From assembly GCF_042887685.1 (NCBI RefSeq), contig NZ_JBHVOS010000004.1, forward strand, positions 62,001 through 126,000: 64,000 nucleotides of DNA, given 5' to 3'. Both the position numbers and the translations under genes were made by a program. Under the pieces are notes generated by a model that was not told where the DNA came from, did no database searches, and saw nothing but the letters and a program-made list of their open reading frames with translations. Positions 49,604 to 57,678 of the stretch are shown in pieces. The first letter of the stretch is position 1. The number at the start of each line of letters is the position of its first letter. This DNA comes from Oerskovia sp042887685 (lineage in GTDB: Bacteria > Actinomycetota > Actinomycetes > Actinomycetales > Cellulomonadaceae).

Positions 49604-51009
49604 CGGTCGCTCTCCTTCGTGGTGGGGGTGGTGTGGTCGGGGGTGATCTCGAGGCTGTCCAGGAGGTGGCCCATGGCGACCTTCTTGGTCATGAGGTAGC
49701 CGTGGTTGTGCTGGCCGTGCCCGACCTCGAGCCGGTGGGCGTCGGCGACGTCGATGCCGTGCGCGGCGAGCCCGGTGACCTTGGCGGGGTTGTTCGTGAG
49801 GAGCGTGATGCGGTCCAGGCCGAGGTCGTGCAGGATCGCGGCCGCGGCGCCGTACTCGCGCCGGTCGACGGGCCAGCCGAGCTCGAGGTTGGCCTGGACG
49901 GTGTCGAACCCGGCGTCCTGGAGCTCGTAGGCGCCGATCTTGGCGAGCAGGCCGATGCCGCGTCCTTCGTGCCCGCGCAGGTACACCACGGCCCCGCCCA
50001 TCGCGGCGACGCGTTCCATGGAGGCCTGGAGCTGGGGGCCGCAGTCGCAGCGCAGCGACCCGAACGCGTCCCCGGTCAGGCACTCGGAGTGCACGCGCAC
50101 GAGGGGCGCGGGGGGCGCACCGTCCTGCCCGGGGCCGGTCGGGGCACCTCCCCCGGCGGGGACGGCGACGGGCACGAGGGCCACGTGCTCGGCCCCGGTG
50201 CGCAGGTCACGGTACCCGTGGACGCGGAAGTGCCCGTGCGCGGTGGGCAGGTCGGCCACGCTCGTGGCCTGCACGCGGGGCGCGGTGGTGGGCTGGGTGT
50301 CCTGCTCGGGGACGGCGGGGTCGTGCTCGCGGCGCCACGCGATGAGGTCCGCGATCGTGATGAGCACCAGCCCGGCGTCCTCGGCCGCCCGGGCCGCGTC
50401 GTCGAGCCGCATCATGGTGCCGTCGTCGTTGACGAGCTCGGCGATGCCGCCGACCTCGCCCGCACCGGCCAGGCGGACCAGGTCCACGGCCGCCTCGGTG
50501 TGCCCGGCACGGTGCAGCACCCCGCCGGGGACGGCGCGCAGGGGCAGGACGTGCCCGGGACGGATGAGGTCGACCGCGCCCGAGGCGGGGTCGGCCAGGA
50601 CGTGCAGGGTCCTGGCCCGGTCCACGGCGGAGATCCCGGTCGTGACGCCCGTGGCGGCGTCGACCGTGACCGTGTAGGCCGTGCGCCGGGGGTCCTGGCT
50701 GTGGGGCACCATGAGGGGCAGGTCCAGGGCGTCGGCCCGCGCCGCCGGCATGGGCGCGCACAGGTAGCCGGAGGAGTGCCGGATGGTCCAGGCGACCCAC
50801 TCGGGGGTCACGGTCCCGGCCGCGAAGACCACGTCGGCCTCGTTCTCGCGGTCCGGGGAGTCGGCGACCAGGACGGGGCGCCCGGCGCGGATCGCGTCGA
50901 GGGCCTCCTCGATGGTGCCGGTGCGCACGTGCCCGGGGTGCTCGGGCGGGTGGGGGGTGGCCTCGCCGGGCCGGCCGGCGTCGGGCTGGGGGTTCATGGT
51001 GGTGCTCAT
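49600..51009 (-). CDS. ribBA: bifunctional DHBP synthase / GTP cyclohydrolase II
   Basis: The 469-residue fusion has an N-terminal RibB domain (VLVADSPDRENEADVVFAAG; SSGYLCAPMP; RPGHVLPLRAVPGGVLHRAG) and a C-terminal RibA domain with the zinc cysteines in RVHSECLTGDAFGSLRCDCG, then VVYLRGHEGRGIGL. It supplies both riboflavin precursors from GTP and ribulose-5-phosphate. ATGA overlaps link it to ribE and ribH. Confidence 0.96.
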   Translation of the reverse strand: MSTTMNPQPDAGRPGEATPHPPEHPGHVRTGTIEEALDAIRAGRPVLVADSPDRENEADVVFAAGTVTPEWVAWTIRHSSGYLCAPMPAARADALDLPLMVPHSQDPRRTAYTVTVDAATGVTTGISAVDRARTLHVLADPASGAVDLIRPGHVLPLRAVPGGVLHRAGHTEAAVDLVRLAGAGEVGGIAELVNDDGTMMRLDDAARAAEDAGLVLITIADLIAWRREHDPAVPEQDTQPTTAPRVQATSVADLPTAHGHFRVHGYRDLRTGAEHVALVPVAVPAGGGAPTGPGQDGAPPAPLVRVHSECLTGDAFGSLRCDCGPQLQASMERVAAMGGAVVYLRGHEGRGIGLLAKIGAYELQDAGFDTVQANLELGWPVDRREYGAAAAILHDLGLDRITLLTNNPAKVTGLAAHGIDVADAHRLEVGHGQHNHGYLMTKKVAMGHLLDSLEITPDHTTPTTKESDR

Positions 51010-51716
51010 TCCTGTGCTGCGCGGGCCCTGAGGGCGCCCGCCGGGCCGTTGGCGCTCGCGGGCTCGTCGGCGCCCGCGAGCGCCCGACCGTCCGGGTCTG
51101 CCAGGCGGGTGGTGGTACCGGCCGTGAGGAGTCTCTCGACGTACTTCGCGAGGACGTCGACCTCGAGGTTGACCCGGTCCCCGGGGGCCAGGGAGCCGAG
51201 GACCGTGGCCTCGAGCGTCGTGGGGATCAGGGACACCCCGAACGAGGTGTCGTCCACGTGGGTCACCGTCAGGGACACGCCGCTGACGGTGATCGAGCCC
51301 TTCTCCGCGACGTAGCGCGTCAGGCCCGGGGGTGCGGACAGGACGAGGTCGTCCCACCGCTCCCCCGGGGCCCGGCTCACGAGGGCCCCGACGCCGTCGA
51401 CGTGGCCCTGCACGATGTGCCCGCCCAGGCGCGTGTCGGCGCGCACGGCCCGTTCGAGGTTCACGGGAGACCCGGGGCGCAGGTCGCCCAGGGCGGTGCG
51501 GCGCAGAGACTCGGGCATGACGTCGGCCGTGAAGGTGCCGTCCGGTCCGACGCCCGTGACGGTCAGGCACACGCCGTCGACCGCGATCGAGTCGCCCAGG
51601 TGGGCGTCCGAGGTGGCGAGGGGGCCGTGCACGGTCAGGACGGCGTCGGAGGTCTCACCCCCGGGGAACGCGATCTCGCGGACCGTGCCGATCTCTTCGA
51701 CGATTCCGGTGAACAT
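51006..51716 (-). CDS. ribE: riboflavin synthase alpha chain
   Basis: The 236-residue protein shows the duplicated lumazine-binding fold: MFTGIVEEIGTVREI, DSIAVDGVCLTVTG and, in the second half, GSITVSGVSLTVTHVD; GGHIVQGHVDGVG is the conserved dismutase stretch. It converts two lumazines to riboflavin. A 30-residue Ala/Gly tail follows the last domain. It shares one base with the ribD stop. Confidence 0.95.
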   Translation of the reverse strand: MFTGIVEEIGTVREIAFPGGETSDAVLTVHGPLATSDAHLGDSIAVDGVCLTVTGVGPDGTFTADVMPESLRRTALGDLRPGSPVNLERAVRADTRLGGHIVQGHVDGVGALVSRAPGERWDDLVLSAPPGLTRYVAEKGSITVSGVSLTVTHVDDTSFGVSLIPTTLEATVLGSLAPGDRVNLEVDVLAKYVERLLTAGTTTRLADPDGRALAGADEPASANGPAGALRARAAQE

Positions 51717-53083
51717 CAGCTCTCCTGTTCGGGGGTGGTGCGGTGGGTGCTGGCATGGGGGGAGGTCGGGACGGCGGGCGGCGCGGGCGGCCCCGGCGCG
51801 GGGAGGTCAGGTGCAGGAAGGTCAGGTGCGGGGGCCGAGGCCCGTGCCACGACCAGGACGTCCTCCCCCAGCCGCCGCACGTCGTGCGCGCCGAAGCGGA
51901 GGGCGCCGGCGAGCGTCGTCACGCCCAGGTCGCCGACGGCACCCAGGCCCGCCCCCAGGAGCACGGGTGCGAGGTACGCGTGGACCTCGTCGACGACACC
52001 CGCTGCGAGGAACGCCGTCGCCAGGCCCGGGCCGCCCTCGACCAGGACGTGGCGCACCTCGCGGGCGGCCAGCTCCGCCAGGACCGCGTGGACGTCGTGC
52101 GTGCGCACGTGCAGCACCGGGCCGCCCCCGTCGGTCGTCCAGGCGCCACCGGGCGCGAGCCGCACGTGCGGAGGAAGGTCACGGAGCCCGACGACGACGC
52201 GCAGGGGCTGGTGGTCGGCAAGCCCGGGCTCCGGCCCGACCACCCCACCAGCGACACGCAGGGGCTGGTGGTCGGCAAGCCCGGGCTCCGGCCCGACCAC
52301 CCCACCAGCGACACGCAGAGGCTGGTGGTCGGCAAGCCCGCGCGCCGGCTCCCCCGGGGCGCTCGCAGACGGCCTGGTGCGCGCCGTGAGCGACGGGTCG
52401 TCCGCGACGACCGTGCCGGTGCCCACGAGGATCGCGTCGACCTGTGCCCGCACCTGGTGGGCGTGCTCGCGCGCCGCGGGACCGGTGATCCACTGCGAGG
52501 TGCCATCGGCGGCCGCGACGCGCCCGTCGAGGGTCGAGGCGAGCTTGAGGGTCACGTAGGGGCTCCCGCGGCGCACGGCGACCAGCCAGGGGCCCAGGAG
52601 ACGCTCCCCCTCGGCCTCGCGCAGCCCGGAGGCCACCAGGACCCCTGCCGCGCGCAGACGCTCCCCACCGCCGGTCGCCACGGGGTTGGGGTCCGCGACC
52701 GCGTAGACCACCTCGGCCACGCCCGCCTCCAGCAGCGCCAGGGCGCACGGTCCCGTCCGCCCCGTGTGGTTGCACGGTTCGAGCGTCACCACGGCCGTCG
52801 CGCCGCGCACGTCCACGTCGCGCCCGCGGGCGTCGGCCAGCGCGGCCGCCTCGGCGTGCGGGGTGCCGGCGCCACGGTGGAAGCCCTCGGCGAGCAGCAC
52901 CCGGGGCGAGGAGTCCACGGGGCCGGGAGCGGCGCCGTCGGGCAGGGAGTCCAGCGGTCGGGGGGCGGGGCCCAGCAGGACGCACCCCACACGGGGGTTG
53001 GGGCCGTGCGCAGGGCCGTGCGCGGCCAGCTCGAGCGCGCGCACCATCGCGGCGTCGATCGTCAGGGTGGGCCTGGCGCCCAT
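51716..53083 (-). CDS. ribD: bifunctional deaminase/reductase RibD with an internal tandem repeat
   Basis: The 455-residue protein has a deaminase domain (HAEAAALADARG and TLEPCNHTGRTGPCALAL zinc motifs, residues about 75-125) and a reductase domain (VTLKLASTLDGRVAAADGTS; AILVGTGTVVADDP; VLVEGGPGLATAF). Within the reductase, where relatives have a single DHQPLRVVVG strand, the unit GLADHQPLRV-AGGVVGPEP is repeated twice and then begins a third time, encoded by 57-bp DNA repeats. The C-terminus is Pro/Ala-rich. The GGGAGGAGGA ribosome site lies downstream of an FMN riboswitch. Confidence 0.94.
   Translation of the reverse strand: MGARPTLTIDAAMVRALELAAHGPAHGPNPRVGCVLLGPAPRPLDSLPDGAAPGPVDSSPRVLLAEGFHRGAGTPHAEAAALADARGRDVDVRGATAVVTLEPCNHTGRTGPCALALLEAGVAEVVYAVADPNPVATGGGERLRAAGVLVASGLREAEGERLLGPWLVAVRRGSPYVTLKLASTLDGRVAAADGTSQWITGPAAREHAHQVRAQVDAILVGTGTVVADDPSLTARTRPSASAPGEPARGLADHQPLRVAGGVVGPEPGLADHQPLRVAGGVVGPEPGLADHQPLRVVVGLRDLPPHVRLAPGGAWTTDGGGPVLHVRTHDVHAVLAELAAREVRHVLVEGGPGLATAFLAAGVVDEVHAYLAPVLLGAGLGAVGDLGVTTLAGALRFGAHDVRRLGEDVLVVARASAPAPDLPAPDLPAPGPPAPPAVPTSPHASTHRTTPEQES
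52201..52340. repeat. 57-bp minisatellite inside ribD
   Basis: Two identical 57-bp units (52201-52257 and 52258-52314) plus a 26-bp partial third unit with one change. The period is a multiple of three, so the frame is kept. Copy number could vary between strains. Confidence 0.9.
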
Positions 53084-53579
53084 GCGTCCTCCTCCCGGTG
53101 AGCACGACGCTCCGGGGTGAGGGGGTCGACGACGTCACGGGACCCGAGGGTCCACGGACGTCACGACACCACGGCACAGGGCTTCGCCCCGCACCGCCAC
53201 GTACTTCCTCCCATCCGGACTTTCACCGTCGGTCCTGGAGTTCCACCAGGTCAACCACGCCGAGGCGCGGGTCGCGGACTGTCACCGCCGGCTCGGAATT
53301 GCACCGACCCCGGAGCACGTGTGTGCGTACTTCTCGTTCTGCCTGCCGTCGAGACCCGGGCCCCGCGCGGGTGCGCTGCGTCCGGCGTCTCGTCTCCTCC
53401 CAGCATGCCACACCGGGGGTGCCCGGCAGGTACCCGGTCCGGCCCGTCCCGCGGGCTGGACCGATGTGAACGGCGACGACGTGGCCGGGCTCGGTGGCGC
53501 ACCGAACCAGGCGCGCGCGGCGTCGACCGGGGGGTGGGCGACGCGGCCCCGCGCCGACCCGTGGCCGGTCGGGCGGCGG
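53084..53579. other. 496-bp leader and promoter region of the riboflavin operon
   Basis: It holds the FMN riboswitch, a hairpin between it and ribD (GTGACGTC...GACGTC arms around 53120-53170), and a possible CATGCT -10 near 53404 on the minus strand. Confidence 0.5.
53198..53326 (-). ncRNA. FMN riboswitch (RFN element)
   Basis: Read on the minus strand it has the RFN landmarks in order: GGGGTCGGTGCAATTCCGA, GCCGGCGGTGACAGTCCGCG, GTTGACCTGGTGGAACTCC, GACCGACGGTGAAAGTCC, GGATGGGAGGAAG. It binds FMN and turns down the ribD-ribE-ribBA-ribH operon. A hairpin between it and the ribD ribosome site is the likely expression platform. Confidence 0.93.
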
Positions 53580-54242
53580 TCAGTGCGTGTGCTGGTCCGC
53601 GAGCGCCCGCAGTGCCGCGATCTCCTCGGGGACGTTCTCCGCCCCATAGACGGCCGATCCGGCGACGAACACGTTGGCGCCCGCCTCGGCCGCGCGCTCG
53701 ATGGTGGCGCGCGAGATGCCGCCGTCGACCTGGACCCACACGTCGAGCCCCGCCTCGGACACGGCGTCGCGGATGCGGCGGATCTTCGGCAGGACGCCGT
53801 CGATGAAGGACTGGCCTCCGAAGCCGGGCTCGACGGACATGACCAGGAGCATGTCGAACTCGGGCAGCAGGTCCAGGAAGGGCTCGACCGAGGTCGCGGG
53901 GCGCAGCGCGAGCCCGGCGCGCGAGCCCAGGCGGCGCAGCTCGCGGGCCAGGCGCACGGGGGCCGTGGCGGCCTCGGCGTGGAACGTGACGGACGCGGCG
54001 CCGGCCTCGGCGTAGCCGGGCGCCCAGCGGTCGGGGTCGGCGATCATGAGGTGCGCGTCGAGCGGCACCGGGGACACCTGGGCGAGGCGCTCGAAGATCG
54101 GCAGCCCCAGGGTCAGGTTGGGCACGAAGTGGTTGTCCATCACGTCGACGTGCGCGTAGTCGGCGGTCGAGATCGCGCCCAGGTCGCGCTCGAGGTTCGC
54201 GAAGTCGGCGGACAGGATGCTGGGGGCGATGAGTGCGGACAT
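53580..54242 (-). CDS. rpe: ribulose-phosphate 3-epimerase
   Basis: The 220-residue TIM-barrel protein has IAPSILSADFANLERDL, HVDVMDNHFVPNLTLG, LDAHLMIADPDRWAPGYAEA, MSVEPGFGGQSFIDGVLPKI and VQVDGGISRATI, covering the metal ligands and catalytic Asps. It interconverts ribulose-5-phosphate and xylulose-5-phosphate. ATG 54242 is seven bases after TAGGCT (leaderless). It supplies the RibB substrate pool just upstream of the riboflavin operon. Confidence 0.96.
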   Translation of the reverse strand: MSALIAPSILSADFANLERDLGAISTADYAHVDVMDNHFVPNLTLGLPIFERLAQVSPVPLDAHLMIADPDRWAPGYAEAGAASVTFHAEAATAPVRLARELRRLGSRAGLALRPATSVEPFLDLLPEFDMLLVMSVEPGFGGQSFIDGVLPKIRRIRDAVSEAGLDVWVQVDGGISRATIERAAEAGANVFVAGSAVYGAENVPEEIAALRALADQHTH

Positions 54243-54341
54243 GGGCACCAGCCTAGAGGGCGTCCGTGCGCCGTGCGGGGGACGCACGACGGCCGGGCCG
54301 GGTGGCCTTCACCACCCTGCCCAGCCGCGGACGGGGTCGTC

Positions 54342-55970
54342 TCAGGCCCGACGGCGCAGCAGCGTCAGGTGCATCGCGTCGGTCCCGTGGACGTGGGGCC
54401 ACAGCTGCACGTCGGTGCGGTCCGCGAGGGGGATGTCGTCCCCCGCGACCTGCCGCACGGCGGCGGCCGCGTCGAGGACCTCGACGTCGTCGCGCCCGGC
54501 CAGGACGTCCTTGACGACGAGCTGGGTCTCCGCGAGGTGCGGGGAGCACGTCACGTACCCGACGACGCCGCCCGGGCGCACGGCGTCCAGGGCCGAGCCG
54601 AGGAGCTCGCGCTGCAACGTCGTGAGGGTCGCGATGTCCCCCGGGGTGCGGCGCCAGCGCGACTCGGGGCGGCGGCGCAGCGCCCCCAGGCCCGTGCAGG
54701 GGGCGTCGACGAGCACGCGGTCGTACGCGCCCGGCTCCTCGACCCCCACCTGGCGCCCGTCGCCGACCTGGACCCGCTCGACCGCGTCGGCGGGCACGGC
54801 CGCGAGCGCCTGCTCGACGAGGCGGGCCCGGTGGGGGGCGACCTCGTTGGCGACGACGCGTGCGCCCTGCTCGCCCGCGAGGGAGGCCAGGAGCGCGGCC
54901 TTGCCGCCCGGGCCCGCGCACAGGTCGAGCCAGCGCTCGTCGGGGTTCGCTGCGCCGTCGGGCCGGGCGCCGCCCGCGCCACCGGTGCCACCTGCGGAGG
55001 CCACGGGGAGCGTGGGCAGCGTCGGTACTGCCGCGAACGCGAGCGTCACGAGCTGGGATCCCTCGTCCTGGACCCCGGCGGCCCCGTACCGGACCGCGGG
55101 GATCGCGGCGGGGTCCGAGCCCGACAGGACCAGGGCCGTGGGCGTCCAGCGCCCGGGGGTGGTCGTGGCGTCCCCGCGCACGTCGTGCGTGACCTCGCCC
55201 GCGAGGCGCTCGCGGCTGACCAGGCCCGGTCGGGCGACGAGCGTCACGCGCGGCGCGGTGTTGTCGGCCTCGAGGAGCTCGGCCAGGTCGTCGGCGGAGC
55301 GTCCAGTGCCGACGAGGGCCTCGCGCAGGGCCCGGGCGATCCACACCGGGTGGGACTGGGTGATCGCGAGGCGCGTGACGTCGTCGGGCGCGTCCAGCGT
55401 GATGGCCTCGAGCCACTCCTCGAGGGTCGAGCGGGAGATCTTGCGCAGGACCGCGTTGACGAACTGGGCGCTGCCCGCCCCGGCGCGGGCCCGGGCCAGG
55501 CCCACGGTCTCCGAGACGGCCGCGTGCTGGGCCACGCGCATGCCCAGGAGCTGGTGGGCGCCGAGGCGCAGCAGGTCGAGCACGTTCGGGTCGACCTGGT
55601 CGAGGGGGCGGTCCACGCACTGGGCGATGATCGCGTCGTAGCGCCCGCGCAGGCGCAGGGTGCCGTAGGCGAGCTCGGTCGCGAACGCGGCGTCGCGCCC
55701 GCGGATGCCGCGCGAGCGCAGCAGCGGGGGCAGGACCAGGTTCGCGTACGCGTCGGAGGTCGCGACCTCCTGCAGGACGTCGAACGCGACGTTGCGCGCC
55801 GGGTCGGCGCCCTTGGCGCGCTGCGAGGGCGCCGCCTCGGAACGCTGGCCGGCCCCCCGGGCACGGGCCGAGCCGCGCTCCCGGCCGCGCGCGTCGCGAC
55901 GGTCACGGCCACCGTGCGCGCCGTGCCCGTCCTGCCCGGGGGTGCCGCCGGTGCGTGCCTCGCCGCTCAT
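54342..55970 (-). CDS. rsmB: 16S rRNA (cytosine-967-C5) methyltransferase RsmB
   Basis: The 542-residue protein starts with a disordered Arg/Gly-rich tail of about 50 residues, a NusB-like domain (NVAFDVLQEVATSDAYANLV; FATELAYGTLRLRGRYDAII) and a SAM-methyltransferase domain with WLDLCAGPGGKAALLASL, VLVDAPCTGLGALRRRPESR (P-C) and VGYVTCSPHLAET (T-C), the two catalytic cysteines. It overlaps the fmt stop by ATGA. Confidence 0.94.
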   Translation of the reverse strand: MSGEARTGGTPGQDGHGAHGGRDRRDARGRERGSARARGAGQRSEAAPSQRAKGADPARNVAFDVLQEVATSDAYANLVLPPLLRSRGIRGRDAAFATELAYGTLRLRGRYDAIIAQCVDRPLDQVDPNVLDLLRLGAHQLLGMRVAQHAAVSETVGLARARAGAGSAQFVNAVLRKISRSTLEEWLEAITLDAPDDVTRLAITQSHPVWIARALREALVGTGRSADDLAELLEADNTAPRVTLVARPGLVSRERLAGEVTHDVRGDATTTPGRWTPTALVLSGSDPAAIPAVRYGAAGVQDEGSQLVTLAFAAVPTLPTLPVASAGGTGGAGGARPDGAANPDERWLDLCAGPGGKAALLASLAGEQGARVVANEVAPHRARLVEQALAAVPADAVERVQVGDGRQVGVEEPGAYDRVLVDAPCTGLGALRRRPESRWRRTPGDIATLTTLQRELLGSALDAVRPGGVVGYVTCSPHLAETQLVVKDVLAGRDDVEVLDAAAAVRQVAGDDIPLADRTDVQLWPHVHGTDAMHLTLLRRRA

Positions 55971-56920
55971 GCCTGGTCCTTCGTCTCGTCAGGGGTGCCC
56001 AGGACGACGTGCTCGCCCAGGCGGGCGCCGCGGGCCCAGTCGGTCGCGGCCATGTGCTTCTTGCCCACGGGGGCCACCTCGCCGAGCGCGACGGCGTGCG
56101 TGCCGGTGCCCACGAGGACCTCGCGCTTGGCGGCGCGCAGCTCGCCGGGCGCCAGGTCGTGGACGTCGGGGCGCGGCGTCACGGGCCCCAGGCCCAGGCG
56201 GGCGCCGTCGGGCAACGTGGTCCAGGCGCCGGGGGCGGGCGTGCAGCCGCGCACCTGACGGTCGATCGCCAGCGCGGGGAGCGCCCAGCGCACGCGGGCG
56301 TCCTCGGGCGTCAGCTTCGCGGCCGTGCTGACGCCCTCCGCGGGCTGCAGGACCGGGGAGGCCTGGCCGTCCTCGATCGCGTCCAGGGTCGCGACGAGCA
56401 GCCCGGACCCCGAGGTCGCGAGGCGTCCCAGGAGGTCGCCCGCGGTGTCACGGGGGCGGATGGTCTCGGTCATGGTGCCCAGCACGGGACCCGAGTCCAG
56501 GCCCTCCTCGATGAGGAACGTCGTGGCTCCGGTGACCTCGTCGCCCGCGATGATCGCTCGCTGCACCGGGGCCGCGCCACGCCAGGCGGGCAGGACCGAG
56601 AAGTGCAGGTTGACCCAGCCGTAGCGGGGCACGTCGAGCACCTCGCGGCGCAGGATCTCCCCGTACGCCACGACGGGCGCGCAGTCGACCTCCAGGGCCG
56701 CGAGGCGCGCGACGAACTCCTCGCCGCGAGGGCGGTCGGTGATGACCGGGATCCCGGCCTCCTCGGCACGCACGCGCACCGGGCTGGGCGTCAGCCTCCG
56801 CCCACGGCCGGAGGGCGCGTCGGCGCGGGTGAGGACGGCGACCACCTCGTGCCGGGAGTCGATCAGGGCATCGAGGGCCGGGACGGCCACGTCCGGGGTT
56901 CCGGCGAAGAGCACACGCAT
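55967..56920 (-). CDS. fmt: methionyl-tRNA formyltransferase
   Basis: The 317-residue protein has RVLFAGTPDVAVPALDALI, the formyl-folate site VNLHFSVLPAWRGAAPVQRA with its Asn/His, and the following GATTFLIEEGLDSGPVLG. It formylates initiator methionyl-tRNA. ATG 56920 is six bases after TAGACT (leaderless). rsmB is translationally coupled downstream. Confidence 0.96.
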   Translation of the reverse strand: MRVLFAGTPDVAVPALDALIDSRHEVVAVLTRADAPSGRGRRLTPSPVRVRAEEAGIPVITDRPRGEEFVARLAALEVDCAPVVAYGEILRREVLDVPRYGWVNLHFSVLPAWRGAAPVQRAIIAGDEVTGATTFLIEEGLDSGPVLGTMTETIRPRDTAGDLLGRLATSGSGLLVATLDAIEDGQASPVLQPAEGVSTAAKLTPEDARVRWALPALAIDRQVRGCTPAPGAWTTLPDGARLGLGPVTPRPDVHDLAPGELRAAKREVLVGTGTHAVALGEVAPVGKKHMAATDWARGARLGEHVVLGTPDETKDQA

Positions 56921-57018
56921 GGGGCGAGTCTAGGCGGTGCGGCCCTCCCGGCCCGCGCCGGGACGGGCCCGGGACGGACCGAGGGCGGGCCCGCCCGGGT
57001 GCACCGGCCGGCGAGGGC

Positions 57019-57678
57019 TCAGGCCTCGCGCACCCCGACGCCGAGGTCGCGCAGCGTCGCCCGCAGCCCCGCGGCGTCCACGAAGTGCAGCGTGCGGAAG
57101 CCCAGCCCGGCGGCGGCCGTGACGTTCGCCACGGAGTCGTCGACGAACAGGGTCCGCGCGGGGTCCAGGGCGAAGCGCTCGATCGCGGCCTCGAAGATGC
57201 GCGGGTCCGGCTTGACGAGCCCCACGCGCCCCGAGACCAGGACGTCCTCCATGAGGCCGATCGCGGGCGCCGCGGGCTCGGCCTCGTGGAACATCTCCGC
57301 GGACCAGTTCGTCAGGCCGTACAGCCGCACCCCGAGGGTGCGCAGCTCGCGCACGACCTCCTCGGTGCCCGGCACGGGCCCCACGAGGCTCGCGGCGAAG
57401 TTCTCGGTGTACACGTCGAGCGTGCTCACGTGCTCGGGGTGGTGCTCGGCGAGCTCGCGGCGCGCGTCGGCCCAGGACCTGCCCGCGTCCTGACGGGCAT
57501 TGAACGTGGGGAAGTCGACGGCCTCGAAGAAGGCCTCGACGTCGGCCCGGTCCATGCGCCCGGCGTAGGCGACGTAGGGGTCCCAGGTCACCAGGACGTT
57601 GCCGAAGTCGAGCAGGACCGTGTCGATCGTGGGCCGGGTCGAGCTCTCGGACGGGTTCTCGTGCGGGACGGTGCTCAC
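57019..57678 (-). CDS. HAD-superfamily hydrolase
   Basis: The 219-residue protein has the HAD-IA motifs: nucleophile Asp in TVLLDFGNVLVTWDP, motif II LYGLTNWSAEMF, Lys in RVGLVKPDPRIFEAAIERF, and acidic motif IV in LFVDDSVANVTAAAGLGF. A phosphatase or dehalogenase; substrate unknown. GTG start overlaps the priA stop (GTGA). Confidence 0.9.
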   Translation of the reverse strand: MSTVPHENPSESSTRPTIDTVLLDFGNVLVTWDPYVAYAGRMDRADVEAFFEAVDFPTFNARQDAGRSWADARRELAEHHPEHVSTLDVYTENFAASLVGPVPGTEEVVRELRTLGVRLYGLTNWSAEMFHEAEPAAPAIGLMEDVLVSGRVGLVKPDPRIFEAAIERFALDPARTLFVDDSVANVTAAAGLGFRTLHFVDAAGLRATLRDLGVGVREA

